Part shown: positions 50,286 through 63,510 of the stretch, one piece after another
How the letters are laid out: each line of letters starts with the position of its first letter
Position numbering within the stretch: the first letter of the stretch is position 1
Assembly (NCBI RefSeq): GCF_040939455.1
Contig: NC_134109.1
Coordinates: forward strand, 36,473,501 to 36,537,500
Length of the DNA stretch: 64,000 nt
Direction: 5' to 3'
Origin: Microcebus murinus
Taxonomy: Eukaryota; Chordata; Mammalia; Primates; Cheirogaleidae
Notes under the pieces: generated by a model
Database searches by the model: none
What the model saw: only the letters and a program-made list of their open reading frames with translations
Told to the model about the DNA's origin: nothing
Program-made: the position numbers and the translations under genes

Positions 50286-50527
50286 AGCCGGGCGCAGTGG
50301 CTCATGCCTGCAATCCTAGCACTCTGGGAGGCTGAGGCGGGTGGATCATTTGAGCTCAGGAGTTCGAGACCAGCCTGAGCAAGAGTGAGACCCCGTCTCT
50401 ACGAAAAATAGAAAGAAAATTAATTGGACAACTAAAAATATATAGAAAAAATTAGCTGGGCACTGTGGCACAGTAGCCTGGGCAACAGAGTGAGACTGTG
50501 TCTCAAAAAAAAAAAAAAAAAAAAAAA
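50286..50527 (+). mobile_element. Alu with internal deletion of right monomer
   Basis: The left monomer and linker are complete. The right monomer jumps from 'gctgggcactgtggcac' directly to 'agtagcctgggcaacagag', losing about 100 bp. Flanked by 'aaaggctcaa'. Confidence 0.92.
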
Positions 50528-50885
50528 GGCTCAAAAAACAAGTAAAATAAACCAAAACTCTTTTGCATCTTTCTTAGGTAGGCACTGAGAATGTGCTCCT
50601 CCAAAATAGAAATATAACCAAAAATGAAAATGACATAGAACCCAGAATAGGAGACATAAGATAAGCACCAGGATGATAGCAAATGGGAAATCCCAGGAAG
50701 ATAGTTGTCACTAGGCAGTGAAAGAACGCAAACCAGTTCAGATTTGGGCAGATCGCAGGTGTTAGGAGAGACTTCTTTGGGAGATTAAACTAACAGGCTA
50801 TTTGATGCATCAGAACCTCTTAAGAGGAGATTTTGACAAATGTCGAAGGGTTTGGAGTTGAATGAAAACTAGGCTAATTAACACC
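50528..50885. other. Unresolved DNA
   Basis: Nothing recognised. Confidence 0.3.
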
Positions 50886-51680
50886 ATGTTCTCCAGTTCT
50901 ATCTATATTGCTGCAAATGACAGGCTTTCATTCTTTTTTATAGCTGAATGATATTCTGCATTTTGGTATACCACATTTTCTTTATCCATTCATCTGTTGA
51001 TGGAACTTGGGTTGATTCCATACCCTCGAATTGTAAATAGTGCTGCAGTAAACATGGGAGTGCAGATGTCTCTTTGAAGTATGTGCTGATTTCCTTTCTT
51101 TTGGATATATACCCAGCAGTGGGATTGCTGGATCATATAGTAGTTCTATTTTTAGTTTTTTAAGGATCCTCTACACTGTTTTACATAGTGGCTGTACTAA
51201 TTTATACTCCTATCAACAGTGTACAGGCATTATGTTAAGTAAAACAAACCAGGCACAGAAAGACAAATATCACATGTTCTCACTCATATGTGGGCGCTGA
51301 CAACATTGATCTCATTGAGGTAAAGAGTTCACTGGTGGTTTTTTTGGGAAGGATAGTGAGGATGGGGGGATGAAGATGGGTTGGTTGATGCGTACACAAT
51401 ACAGTTAGATGGAAGGAATAAGATCTAGTGTTCAATAGCACATTTGGGCGAGTATAGCTAACTATAACTTGTTAATTGTTAATTTATTATATATTTCAAA
51501 AATAGCTAGAAGAGAAAATTTGGAATGTTCCCAACACAAAGAAATGATAAATGTTTGAGGTGATGGATATCCCAATTACCCAGATTTGATAATTACATAT
51601 TATATGCATGAACCAAAATATCACATGTACCCCATAAATATGTATGATTATTATGTACCCATAAAATTTTTTTAAAAAGA
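50886..51680 (+). mobile_element. L1 with 5' inversion (twin-primed)
   Basis: 50886-51222 is antisense ORF2 ('tacccagcagtgggattgct'), and from 51223 the sense 3' end begins ('ggcacagaaagacaaatatc', 'cacatgttctcactcatatg', 'accccataaatatgtatgat') to an A-rich tail. Inverted 5' part plus direct 3' part is the usual product of twin priming. Confidence 0.85.
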
Positions 51681-52046
51681 ATAAATCAAGAAAATGAAAC
51701 ATTACATCAGTGGTATGATTTAGTAATTGTCTGACTTGTCCTTTTTATAGACATTTTTATTAAAATAGTTCCTTCCAACCCCACTTCCTTCTTCCTTCTT
51801 TCTCTCCATCCTTCTTGTCCGGCCTCCGTCTGTCCTTTCTTTGTTTTCTGCAATTGTTCCTTCGTCTTTTTGTAAATAAACATTCTGTAAATGTTTAACA
51901 AAATAAATAGATAAATAATAAATAAAATTGACTTATTCTGATTTTTTTAATTGGCGTGAACCCATACACAAACTTGAATAAAAGAAGTTTCACTGACTAC
52001 AAATTTAAAATGGGAGAAAACTAAGCCAATTAAAAAGCATCACAGT
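51681..52046. other. Unresolved DNA
   Basis: AT-rich, with aaataaataga-type repeats near 51900. Confidence 0.3.
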
Positions 52047-52340
52047 GCCAGGCGTGGTGGCTCACGCCCGTAATCCCAGCACTTTGGGAGGCCCAGGGGA
52101 AAATATCACTTGAGGTCAAGAAACCAGCTTGAGCAACACAAAGCGAGACACTCATCTCTACAAAAAGTACAAAATTTAGCTGGGCCTGATGGTGACTGTA
52201 GTCCTAGCTACTCGGGAGGCTGAGGCAGGAAGATTCCTTGAGCCCAGGAGTTTGAAGCTGCAGTGAACTATGATGGTGCCACTGCACTCTAGCCAGGACA
52301 ACAGAGTGAGAGCCTGTCTCAAAAACAAACAAGCAAACAA
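52047..52340 (+). mobile_element. Old Alu, part of the left inverted arm
   Basis: 'gccaggcgtggtggctcacg' to 'gcctgtctcaaaaacaaac'. Shares a private deletion and substitutions with the antisense Alu at 55166-55472 (both lack the 'gcatgcgc' block before the 'caccat' segment), so the two are duplicates of one insertion. Confidence 0.9.
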
Positions 52341-53172
52341 AAAAAGAATTATAAAAATTGATAAGATGACATGATCTATATCTCCAAGAAATTACAATGT
52401 AGGAGGGGCAGTCTGCCAGTATTTTTGATCAGGTATTATAATAGCTTTTGTCTATGGGCCAAAAAACCAAACATGTCTTCTTAGCTAACTCACTAGAAAG
52501 AGCACATAGTACTTTTCCTTTACCATTAAAGGCCTTCAGAGTGCCTCTTAGCTCACTGGAGGCTTTAAGTGAATGTTTATTATAATATTTATTCTGATTG
52601 ATCAAGATGATAGATGATTAATGAGTTCTATGCCACAATTAAAATGACAATTCCCACCTCCCTGATGAACAGGAATGTCCAGATGTTGACAACTCTGAAA
52701 CTTACAACAAATCAGAGAAATGATTGCATCATAAATCCTTAAGCAATGGCAATCTTTTGTACCTGTGTCTGATTCTGGGAAGTTATCTCAGTGAACAGCT
52801 CTGAACTCTGATGAGGGCCTTAGTCCAACGTAGCTACACAAGTGCCCTTGAGCTTAAGTGACGTCTGCTGTGAACAGTTCACATTTCTCAGCGCGGATCT
52901 CTCGTTTTATTTTATTACTGTTATGAAAATGTCAGATAGTACAGACTAGTAATATTAATGACAAAATAATAATGAGAGTTTTGCAGTATAGATTCTTTGA
53001 TGAATTCAAACAGAAAGAAATCAGGGGACTATTTTGCTGTTAAGTGATTCCATCTACTATCAAGTAGGCAGCGCTTGGAAAGAGATCGCCCAGGACTGGG
53101 AATTTCTATGCCAAATACTATTTGTATACATGTTCACCACTTCTCCATAGTCAAGCAAACTAAAATATATTA
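52047..53172 (+). repeat. Large inverted duplication, left arm
   Basis: Reverse-complement match to 53645-55472 after removal of two Alus from the right arm. Landmarks in order are the old Alu, 'gcagtctgccagtatttttg', 'ccatagacaaaagct' region in reverse, 'gatgaacaggaatgtccaga', 'acgtagctacacaagtgccc', 'tttctcagcgcggatctctc' and 'gcccaggactgggaatttct', ending at 'taaaatatatta'. By eye mismatches are scattered and few. Confidence 0.95.
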
Positions 53173-53644
53173 AGTTATTTAATTTTAGAGACTGACAAAT
53201 TATCTAGACTAGAATTTACAAACATTTTAAAAACAGTGGTATACTTGCTTTAAACAAAATCTCATATGACAGCCCAACATATAAAACTAATAAAGTGGCA
53301 CTGCTCTGAAATGACATGGGAAATTCTTCCTTAACCAATGGAGAGAATCAGTAAGCTACATTATGAGGCTTTTGATGAGAAGGATGACTCACAGCTGAAA
53401 GAATTTGCCCTTGGCTGCTTTGACAGAATACTTTGTCAGAACAGAGCAGTCTTGCAATTTAGAACAAGAATAGTGGAGACCATATTTCCTATTCCATTCC
53501 CAGAAAATAAATTATTACTAATAGAAACATGTCCGAGTATGGTTAATATCTTCTACTTATATGTATCATACAAATTGGTATTTGTAAATAGTCTCAGGAC
53601 CTTAAATTTGAAAGACTCACAGAAAATAATTATTATAATTTAAA
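53173..53644. other. Spacer (loop) of the inverted duplication
   Basis: 472 bp of unique AT-rich sequence not found in either arm. A plus-strand frame at 53338-53643 (101 codons, 'MERISKLHYEAFDEKDDSQL...') covers most of it. Its N-terminal half is charged and protein-like but I recognise no family, and the C-terminal part decays into AT-rich codons. Not called as a gene. Confidence 0.9.
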
Positions 53645-53871
53645 TAATATATTTTAGTTTGCTTGACTATGGAGGAGTGGTGGACATGTATAAAAATGGT
53701 CTTTGGCATAGAAATTCCCAGTCCTGGGCGATCTCTTTCCAAGTGCTGCCTACTTGATAGTAGATGGAATCGCTTATCAGCAAAAGCTCCTCTGATTTCT
53801 TTCTGTTTGGATTCACCAAAGGATCTATACTGCAAAACTCTCATCATTATTTTGTCATTATTACTAGTCTG

Positions 53872-54208
53872 GGCCGGGCGTGGTGGCTCACGCCTGTAAT
53901 CCCAGCACTATGGGAGACTGAGGCGGGAGGATCACTCAAAGTCAGGAGTTTGAGGACAGCCTGAGCAAGAGTGAGACCCCGTCTCTACTAAAAACAGAAA
54001 GAAATTAATTGGCCAACTAAAATATATACAGAAAAAATTAGCCAGGCATGGTGGCGCATGCCTGTAGTCTCAGCTACGCGGGAGGCTGAGGCAGGAGGAT
54101 CAGTTGAGCCCTGGAGTTTGAGGTTGCTGTGAGCTAGGCTGACGCCACAGCACTCTAACCTGGGCAACAGAGTGAGACTCTGTCTCAAAAAAATATATAT
54201 ATATATAT
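53872..54208 (+). mobile_element. Alu, lemur-type, inside the right arm
   Basis: 'ggccgggcgtggtggctcac' to an (AT)n-ended tail. Target duplication 'attactagtctg' at 53860-53871 and 54209-54220; the undisturbed site is in the left arm near 52943-52955 ('cagactagtaatatt'). Confidence 0.96.
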
Positions 54209-54821
54209 ATTACTAGTCTGTACTATCTGACATTTTCATAACAGTAATAAAATGAAAGAGAGATCCGCGCTGAGAAATGTGAACTGTTCACAGCAGACGT
54301 CACTTAAGCTCAAGGGCACTTGTGTAGCTACGTTGGACTAAGACCCTCATCAGAGTTCAGAGCTGTTCACTGAGATAACTTCCCAGAATCAGACACAGGT
54401 ACAAAAGATTGCCATTGCTTAAGGATTTATGATGCAATCATTTCTCTGATTTGTTGTAAGTTTCAGAGTTGTCAACATCTGGACATTCCTGTTCATCAGG
54501 GAGGTGGGAATTGTCATTTTAATTGTGGCATAGAACTCATTAATCATCTATCATCTTGATCAATCAGAATAAATATTATAATAAACATTCACTTAAAGCC
54601 TCCAGTGAGCTAAGAGGCACTCTGAAGGCCTTTAATGGTAAAGGAAAAGTACTATGTGCTCTTTCTAGTGAGTTAGCTAAGAAGACATGTTTGGTTTTTT
54701 GGCCCATAGACAAAAGCTATTATAATACCTGATCGAAAATACTGGCAGACTGCCCCTCCTACATTGTAATTTCTTGGAGGTATAGATCATGTCATCTTAT
54801 CAATTTTTATAATTCTTTTTT

Positions 54822-55472
<651 letters not shown>

Positions 55473-55666
55473 TAATCTTTGTAACTCTGTCATTGCCTAA
55501 CATGTTGCTTTGCATTTCATTGAATGGTCAGCCAATGTTTATTAAATCAATCAATCTGTATTTAGTGAACTTTTGCATAAGTAAAGTTGTTCAGGAAACA
55601 GGAAAAACTCAGGATGTAGCCTTTCTTGTTCAGGATATTATTATTGCCAATTTTATTTCTACTACT

Positions 55667-56365
<699 letters not shown>

Positions 56366-56370
56366 ATTTT

Positions 56371-56691
56371 TTCTTTTCTTTTTCTTTCTTTTCTTTTTTT
56401 TTTTTTTTGAGACAGGGTCTTGCTCTGTCACTCAGGGTGGGGTGCAGTGGCTTGATCTTAGCTCACTGTAACCTGGAACTCCTGGGCTCAAGTGACCTTC
56501 CTGCCTTGTCCTCCCAAGTAGCTAGGACGACAGGTGTACAACACCATGCCCAGCTAATTTTTAAATATTTTTGTAGAAATGGGTTCTCACTATGTTACCC
56601 AGGCTGGTCTCAAACTCCTGGCCACAAGTGATCCTTCTTCCTGGACCTCCCAAATCACTGAGATTACAAGTATGAGCCACGGTGCCTGGCC
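56371..56691 (-). mobile_element. Old Alu, antisense
   Basis: Pyrimidine-rich tail, 'gagacagggtcttgctctgt' to 'cggtgcctggcc'; inserted at the end of the MLT1 LTR ('gagataact'/'gagacaact'). Confidence 0.9.
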
Positions 56692-57064
56692 TGAGACAAC
56701 TACTAATACAATAATTTAAACCTTACCTACCAAATTATAGCTATTTTATTGATTAAAACCTTCTACAGTTTTCTAAACTGTGAAATGAGGAAAATGGCTT
56801 CTCGTGATAAGCCATGGAATGGCATACAAATGCAAAGTGTTTATAATTTTATTACAATTGTCAAAGTCCTGGGAGAGGTCAGGATTCCTAAATCTATAAT
56901 TATACTTCAAAATCAAAGTGTGCTCAGCTCAAACAAAAGATTATTCTGTCAGAAAGATAATCACAAGCAAACATGTTGATATCTGTACTTTTCATTTAAA
57001 ACTGAAGTTTGTTGCTTTAGACATGACAATCTTGCTCATAACAAACATATTAAAAATGGCTTAT
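56692..57064. other. Unresolved DNA
   Basis: Nothing recognised; short frames only. Confidence 0.3.
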
Positions 57065-57068
57065 TTTT

Positions 57069-57237
57069 GGCAGACACAGTGGCATGTGCCTGTCTGTAGT
57101 CCCAGCTACTCAGGAGGCCGAGACAGGAGGATTGCTTGAGCCCAGGAGTTTGAGGTTGCTGTGAGCTAGGCTGACGCCACGACACTCTAGCCCAGGCAAC
57201 AGAGTGAGACTCTGTCTCAAAAAATAAAAATAAATAA
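57069..57237 (+). mobile_element. Alu right monomer insertion
   Basis: 'ggcagacacagtggcatgtg' to (AAAT)n tail. 'atggctta'/'atagctta' flanks it. Confidence 0.85.
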
Positions 57238-57574
57238 ATAGAATAAAAATAAAAATATAGCTTATTAAAATTTTAAAATAGTTTATTTTTAAAGTGCAGT
57301 AAAATGAATAGCATTTAAATAAAATTGTATTAATAATTTAGAATTTAATACAAATAAAATGTATTATATAATAATAAATATAAAATAGCAAATAACTTAT
57401 TTTGAAAAGTTAATCTAGTTTATTATATTTTTAAAGTGTAAAATAGCTATTGCTGCCAGGTAGCTTGATGACGATAAGAAGTATAATTTTTAGAACTGAA
57501 ACCAACAAGTAGTAAGGATGGCAGAAGCAAAGGCCAAGAACTGAGAAAACTCAGGGTGTGTAGTTCGGTGTTAG
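57238..57574. other. Very AT-rich DNA
   Basis: Strings of 'aaataaaat' and 'ttatata' up to 57440; no gene. Confidence 0.4.
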
Positions 57575-57775
57575 TGAGTGGATCGGAGGCTGCGTTATAT
57601 GGTCTGGTAGGTCAGATGGGGTCAAGCTAGTGAGGGCCTTGAATCTTCTATTAGTCTGAGCAATTGAATTTCATACTGTGGTTAACAGGAAGCTTTGCTG
57701 TAGTCTGAGCAGGAATCTGATTATTATGCAAACCATGTATGGGAGCTACTTTCACAATGATGTGAAGCAGAGACC
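57575..57775 (-). mobile_element. L2 LINE fragment, antisense
   Basis: 'gctagtgagggccttgaatc' and 'ctgagcaggaatctgatta' follow antisense L2. Confidence 0.6.
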
Positions 57776-57929
57776 AGGAGCAAGGGGAGTAATACCTACT
57801 CTCATAGAATATAGAATTAAATAAATACTTTCTATTATACTTTATTACTGTGAAATACATCGTAAATGCAAGATTAAAACACAGTAGGTACATACAGTGT
57901 AAACATTAATAAACACCAGCTTTTTAGCT

Positions 57930-58620
57930 TTTTAGATACAATACTTTTTTGCTGCTTATGAATATATTCCTAAGTGTTATGCTTTAGCTTTAGTTTCAGC
58001 TGTCTTTGCCCTTTATATAGTGGAACCATACTCTTTTAAGTATTTTTCTGTGACAGCTTCTTTTGCCACTTAGCACGTTTTAGATTCTCATCCATATTCG
58101 TGCCTACAGCTCTAGTTCATCCATTTTCACTGCTGTCTAGTATTCTGTCTTTTGAATACACTATAGTTTTATCCTTTTATGATGTTTCTAGTTTTTGCTA
58201 TGAAGAACAGTGCAGACAAGAAATTCCTGCATACATCTGCTGGTGTTTGTCTAAAAGTTTCTCTAGGGTAAATACCCAGGAGTGAAATTGCTGGATCATT
58301 AGAAACGGCATTTTCAACTTATAAGGCAATATTAAATTGTCATCCAAAGTCATTAGGAAATTTTTGGTCACATCAGGAGCATATGAGGGGTCTGTGGCTC
58401 CACTTCCTCACCAACATCAAAAATTGACTGATTTTAATAAATTTTGGCAATCTGGTCAGTGTGAAGTGGCCTCTCACTGGTTTTAGCTTGTATTCATCTT
58501 ATCACTAATGAGGTTGAGAATCTTTCCATATGTTTATTGGCCATACTTGCTCCCCATCTGTGAAATATCTATTCATATAATTTGCCCACTTTTTGATTGG
58601 TTTGTCTTTTCCTTGCTGAT
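57930..58620 (-). mobile_element. Old L1, antisense
   Basis: 'ccaggagtgaaattgctgga', 'tcctcaccaacatcaaaaat', 'aatctttccatatgtttatt' match antisense L1M. Confidence 0.75.
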
Positions 58621-59619
58621 CTGCCAGGCCACCTCTGTCTGTATCAGATATCCATACATCTGTGGGCCTGTTTCTAGCATCTGTTTTCTGGTGGATTCAT
58701 TTTTTCCTTATTTGACTATTTATGACTGGCTAGCTGAAAAATTATCTTCAATGAAGCTTTCATCCACAGGGATTTACAGGAGATTCTTGAAAACACTAAG
58801 TTATTGCTGAGGATTAGTGTGCCACCAGAGGGAGCCCAAGGTGACCTGGGAGTGCCACACAGCAGCATTCAAGTCTACGCAGGGTAGGGGAGTCTAGCTT
58901 TACTTTGATGAGTATTTTTCACTGTTGCTTACATCAAGCTCTCAGGGGTGTAATGTATTTTTCAGTATGCATACAATATTTCCCCCGATAGTCCATTGTT
59001 TTAATTTCATTTTCCCTTATCACTATGTACAATGAGACACATCATAAAATGAAATAACTAGTCCAATGTCACTCCTAGAATGTTCCACGGCCTGCCTGAT
59101 TCTCTATTCTTAGATCGTTCACCAGTCACTGTGATCTTGACCCTTCCCTGTACTATGGAACCAATCCTGAAAGTGTAAAATTTAGTTAATCAGCTTTACT
59201 TCCTGTAAGTTAAGCCTGTCCTAATCTTGTTGGCCAGAACTCGTAGCGGCATTCCGCTACCTCATAAACCCTCGTGGCAAGTAATAAGGCTTGTGTTTTG
59301 TTATCGTCTAGGTTTTCATCTAAAAACCAGTTCCTCTATGACTATGTTCCTTCAAGTGAACAAAGTTCTGTCGTGAAAGCCAGGCCAGTGATATGGATCC
59401 CGTACCTTGCTCCTCAAGTGACTGACTACTAGGAATCCAGAACAACTTTCTTCACTAAAGTTTTAACTGGTTTGTTTTATGCTTTCTGAGACGGGATAAT
59501 CTTAGAATATGGACAGGCGCAGGTTGTTTCTTTCTTCGTCCTGGCTGCTAAGACATAATTTTATGTTTCCTGATACATTTTCATCTACTTACTGAATTAA
59601 TCAGGCCCTATGCTATGCA
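58621..59619. other. Unresolved DNA with CTCF-like site and a short perfect hairpin
   Basis: Contains a CTCF-like motif at 58820-58837 and a 7-bp perfect stem with a 4-nt loop at 59243-59260. 59160-59330 has an LTR-like feel ('taataaggcttgtgttttg') but is not assignable. Confidence 0.35.
58820..58837 (+). promoter_or_regulatory. CTCF-like binding motif
   Basis: 'tgccaccagagggagccc' matches the CTCF core CCASYAGRGGGCRSY at all but one core position (A for C after GGG). Occupancy cannot be judged from sequence. Confidence 0.45.
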
Positions 59620-59745
59620 CTTGGGAATATGGCAATATATAAGATTGAAAAGGTCTCTGCCATTAAGAGTTTATATTCCAGCAGGGGTTCAAGGCATCAA
59701 ACAAGTTTTAAGTGGATAAGTGCTACAAAAGGGAAAGACCCCAAG
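59620..59745 (-). mobile_element. L2 LINE fragment, antisense (approximate)
   Basis: 'gggaatatggcaatatataa' and 'agagtttatattccagcagg' fit antisense L2. Confidence 0.5.
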
Positions 59746-59962
59746 GAAGCTTACAGTATGGAAACCTAACCTCAGTTGGTTGACCTTTGTTACTGGATGT
59801 TTGCCTTTTATTCTGGAAATTTTTATTGCATTGGTCTTAAAGGTCTAGTTTTACTTCAAGTCAACTCAAATTCTTTCAGTTGTAGGCAAAGATATGTTTG
59901 TATAGGTAATCACACAATGACTTTCAGACATCTGTTTTTTTCACAAAGAATCTGAAAGGATG

Positions 59963-60092
59963 ACCAGGGCCTGGTGGCACACACCTGTAGTCCCAGCTAC
60001 TTGGGAGGCTGAGGCAGAACCATCACTTGAGTCCAGGAGTTGGAGATCAGCCTGGGAAATACAGCAAGACTCCACCTCCAAAAAAGAAAAAG
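59963..60092 (+). mobile_element. Alu monomer
   Basis: 'agggcctggtggcacacacc' to 'cacctccaaaaaagaaaa'; target duplication 'aaagaatctga'. Confidence 0.82.
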
Positions 60093-61555
60093 AATCTGAT
60101 ATGATGTATTATGGGGGATAGTCACTGGAATTTCTGAGCTGGGTTTTCAACTTGTGACTTAACAAGTGAACCCTAAGCATTATGGAAGCAGATCTAATAC
60201 ATAAAGTAGAATATGAGGGTGATAATTAGTGCGGGTCCTTAGCCAGTCTAGAAGGAAGAGAGAAAGGAAAGAGGATCACTTGCTTGCAGGTAAGCCAGGG
60301 ATGTGGTGACCTGCAGAGGGTTCAAATGGTTGCCATACAGCAATGAGGGCCTGCTGTGGCCAGAGCACCCCAATCTATAAGAGAAGCCAGAACTTAGATT
60401 TTTATATGAAATTTTCAATTTTTAATGTCAAATAACTTAATTTAAAAATTGCACAAGCTGAAGAAAACACTTTTGCCTTTTTGGGATCTTTAATTTAGAC
60501 TCTGAATTTTATGGTGACTTTCTAAGCCTGGGCTCACCGACTACAGCCACGGAGATCTTGTTTCTTCTCTATTTTACTCATCCTGTCCCCCCTTTCTTCC
60601 AACAACCTGCAATGCCATCTCCATTGACTTGCCTCCAGGATCACTGAGTGGTCTAGCTGAGAAAGGTAGCTCAAAGGGCTTTTTGTCCCTCTCTCCCCAG
60701 ACAGGTTTTCTTTACAAAAGGAAGGAGAACAGGTGGCAGAGGTGAAGTCCAAGGTTTTGTATTTCCCCTTTCTTCCCCTGAAGGCTGAAAACTCTAAGCA
60801 ACATTGTCCCAGAATTTCTCTCTTGTCTATAGACAGTCTATTTAGAAGAGAGCAATTAATGAACCACTGGTAAATCCGTACGTCTGTCATGTTGTCACTT
60901 AGCACAACTTCTTGCCACCGGATAACACATACGGTATGGCAGTTAACCACACAATAACAAGGAAACTGCTCCCCAGGTGATGCCAGCTGTCCCAGCAGCT
61001 GTTTCGATATCACAGGCATAATGCTCTACCTTCAGGCAACCAGGTGTTCAAAACTTAGGATAGTAAATTCTCCTGGAAAAATAATTCTTCTCTTCAGAGA
61101 CTTTTGTTCATGCATTAGTGAGGTAGCAACAATGGCAGATATAATTATAAAAAAGATTTGACTATTTACTACAAAATGAACTTAATATTTTGTTGCAATC
61201 CTACTACGTAAGCCCAGATATGGTTAGGACATGTTATTTTTCAAATCCTGTCTTCTCACTAGTCTTAAATCAACTCAACCGTTACTACTAGTTTCCAATC
61301 TTCTGTTGTTTCTGAACAGCCTGTCACATGTGACTATGAATTTGAGAAATTTTAGCAAAAGAGCAAAAAAAGATATAATAACATGTATGCCTATTTTTCT
61401 AGCTTTTTGTTCTCAGATCCATCCCCTGCTTTTCCTTACTCTGCTGTTTATCACAAGAAATTACTGTCCTCAAACTCCCTTGCCCTGTGACTTGCCCCTG
61501 GGTTTAGTCATGGTGGAAGATTAGAGGATGGGAGGACAAGAAAAGGCAGGGATTT
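60093..61555. other. Unresolved DNA with a 161-codon minus-strand frame
   Basis: The frame 61019-60534 (161 codons, starts 'MPVISKQLLGQLASPGEQ') is the longest one outside repeats and the CpG island. It has no domain I recognise, no clear splice bounds and no CpG-rich start, so it is noted but not called as a gene. It could be old ERV- or LTR-derived sequence. Confidence 0.35.
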
Positions 61556-61559
61556 CTGT

Positions 61560-61860
61560 CCCTCTGGCTGGCAGTGGCTGTCTCCTCACAGCCTCAGCTC
61601 CCTTAGGACAGCCCCTCCCTCTGGAGCTCCTGCTCCTGAGGACAATGACGCTGTCTCCTCCTATCGTTTCCTCAGCACTACAGGTGGTGTCTGCTTCCTG
61701 CTGCCTTGACTCAGAGTTGCCTCACTGTCCACTTCGAACATGCCACCATCTGTGCACACAGGTGCATTCCATTTGTTGCAATTCCCTCCATTAAATTCTC
61801 CCTTTCAAACAGTGGTTTCTATTTTTCTGACTAGGCTCTCACTGACACAAACACAACAGG
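61560..61860 (+). repeat. Unclassified old repeat-like block
   Basis: 'ggtggtgtctgcttcctgct', 'ccattaaattctccctttc' and 'tctgactaggctctcactga' resemble a dispersed ancient repeat, but I cannot name it. Confidence 0.35.
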
Positions 61861-62256
61861 GCTCTTTGCAAAACACCCTTCTAAGCTTTCAGGAATGTGG
61901 CATTAATCCCATCTATAGGATAACATGTCAGTTTTACCTGTGACCAGACATTCCCGACTTGAGTCATATTTTCTACCTATGCCTAACAGCCCCCAAATTT
62001 TTATTCTCCTGGTCTGATGCCAATGAATCCCATCTTGTGAATTTGTTTTGACATATCTACATTGTCTTCCTTTTAAAAACTTGTTGGGAAGGCAAAAGTT
62101 TAGAATTCAGTCATAAACCAGTTATTTCAGCCAAATTAAAATATTACTCAGGAATTACAATAGGTTTTATTTAGCCTCTAAAAACCACGGACAGTACTTC
62201 TTAGTAACAGGCTTCAAAGGGAAAAACCCTTTTGTAGGCCTTAAAAACATTTTATT

Positions 62257-62385
62257 TGGCTGAGTGGGGTGACGTGCCTGTACTCCCAGTGACTCAGGAG
62301 GCTGGGACAGGAGGATCACCTGAACCCAGGTGGAGGCCTGCCTGGGCAACATAGTGAGATCCCTTCTCTAAATAAATCAGTTAAC
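62257..62385 (+). mobile_element. Alu monomer, diverged
   Basis: 'ggctgagtggggtgacgtgc' to 'gagatcccttctctaaataa'; 'aaacccttttgt' repeated near both sides. Confidence 0.72.
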
Positions 62386-62399
62386 TAATTAAATTAAAA

Positions 62400-62800
62400 A
62401 GGAAAAAAAACCCTTTTGTTTACATATTTTCCTCCTTTAATTTCAAATTAGAAAAAAAGGAGATTATACTATAATAAATCTTCATATAATCTTTGCTTGG
62501 ATTCACCATTTGTTAGCTTTTTATCAATTTCTTTCTTTCTCTTTCTGATCCATTTGAAAGTTAAGTTGCAGGCATCATGACATTTCACCACTAAATAGTT
62601 CAGCATGTATCTCCTAAGAACAATAACATTCTTGTATATAATCATAAAATCATATCTATGCCCAAGAAGTTTAATAATCCAGTTTGTTCTAGTTTCCTGA
62701 ATTATCCAAAAAACTGTTCTTTATACCTTTTTTTAATCCCAATAAACCTTTAAAAAGTATTATGCAAATATAGCCAACTGGATGACATAAGAGAATGATG
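62400..62800 (-). mobile_element. Old L1 3' UTR region, antisense
   Basis: 'gttaagttgcaggcatcatg' and 'ttcagcatgtatctcctaag' are typical of antisense L1M 3' parts. Confidence 0.75.
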
Positions 62801-63013
62801 AACCCATGTGGGTGTTGGTCTTGATTATTTCATTGCTTATTTGTATATCCAATTAGCAGATATAAAACTTAAATCAGCTAATTTTGTTTCTCTTAAATAA
62901 CTTTGACTAAAAGTCTAAAAGTGAAGGCGAAGTTGATTAACTTAGATTTGAAGATGATCTACTCATTTGTTCCTGCTGCAAATCTAGAGTAAACACTTTC
63001 ACTATGCTAGGTG
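62801..63013. other. Unresolved DNA
   Basis: Nothing recognised. Confidence 0.3.
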
Positions 63014-63510
63014 CTGATGGGCTTCAGGAGATGCTACCCCAAAATGTGACACCTTGGTACTTGAGAAAACAGCAGAAGAAGGAAGGTCACTCTCATTTTT
63101 CCCTTTTCACCCCTGAAGCACGTCATAAAACCTCAAAAGGATTTTTCTGACCTTGCCCTGAAGCAAGTCATAAGATCCTCATTCAAGAGAGGCCCACCTT
63201 GGACCTGTAGAAAAGGAACATCCTTATCTCTGAAGACACAGGGACACAGAGAAGAATGTGAACAAACAGGTCTTACTACCATCAGACCATAACCCCTTTT
63301 TTCCAATCATACCTCTCCCTGGCTATCCACTTCTTCATCAAACCTAGCATAAGATCACTCAGGTTTAACTGCTTCTTCAGGTCTTCATTTCCCGATAAAG
63401 ACTCGGTGTCATATGAAACTTATATTAAGTAAATTTCTATGCTTTTCTCTTGTCCCTATTGTTATAGGGACCTCAACCATGAACCTAAGATGGGAAGGAA
63501 AGATAGTTCT
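63014..63510 (+). mobile_element. Solo LTR, ERVL-like
   Basis: 'gatgctaccccaaaatgtga' near the start, 'ttttctgaccttgccctgaa', 'acctctccctggctatccac' and the end 'gggacctcaaccatgaacct' follow an ERVL-class LTR pattern (LTR33-like, from memory). No internal sequence adjoins. Confidence 0.65.

Noticed and set aside
53617..53899. Overlapping 76-78 codon frames in the right arm as genes
   Set aside because: Equivalent frames in the left arm are broken by small differences, and both run into Alu sequence.
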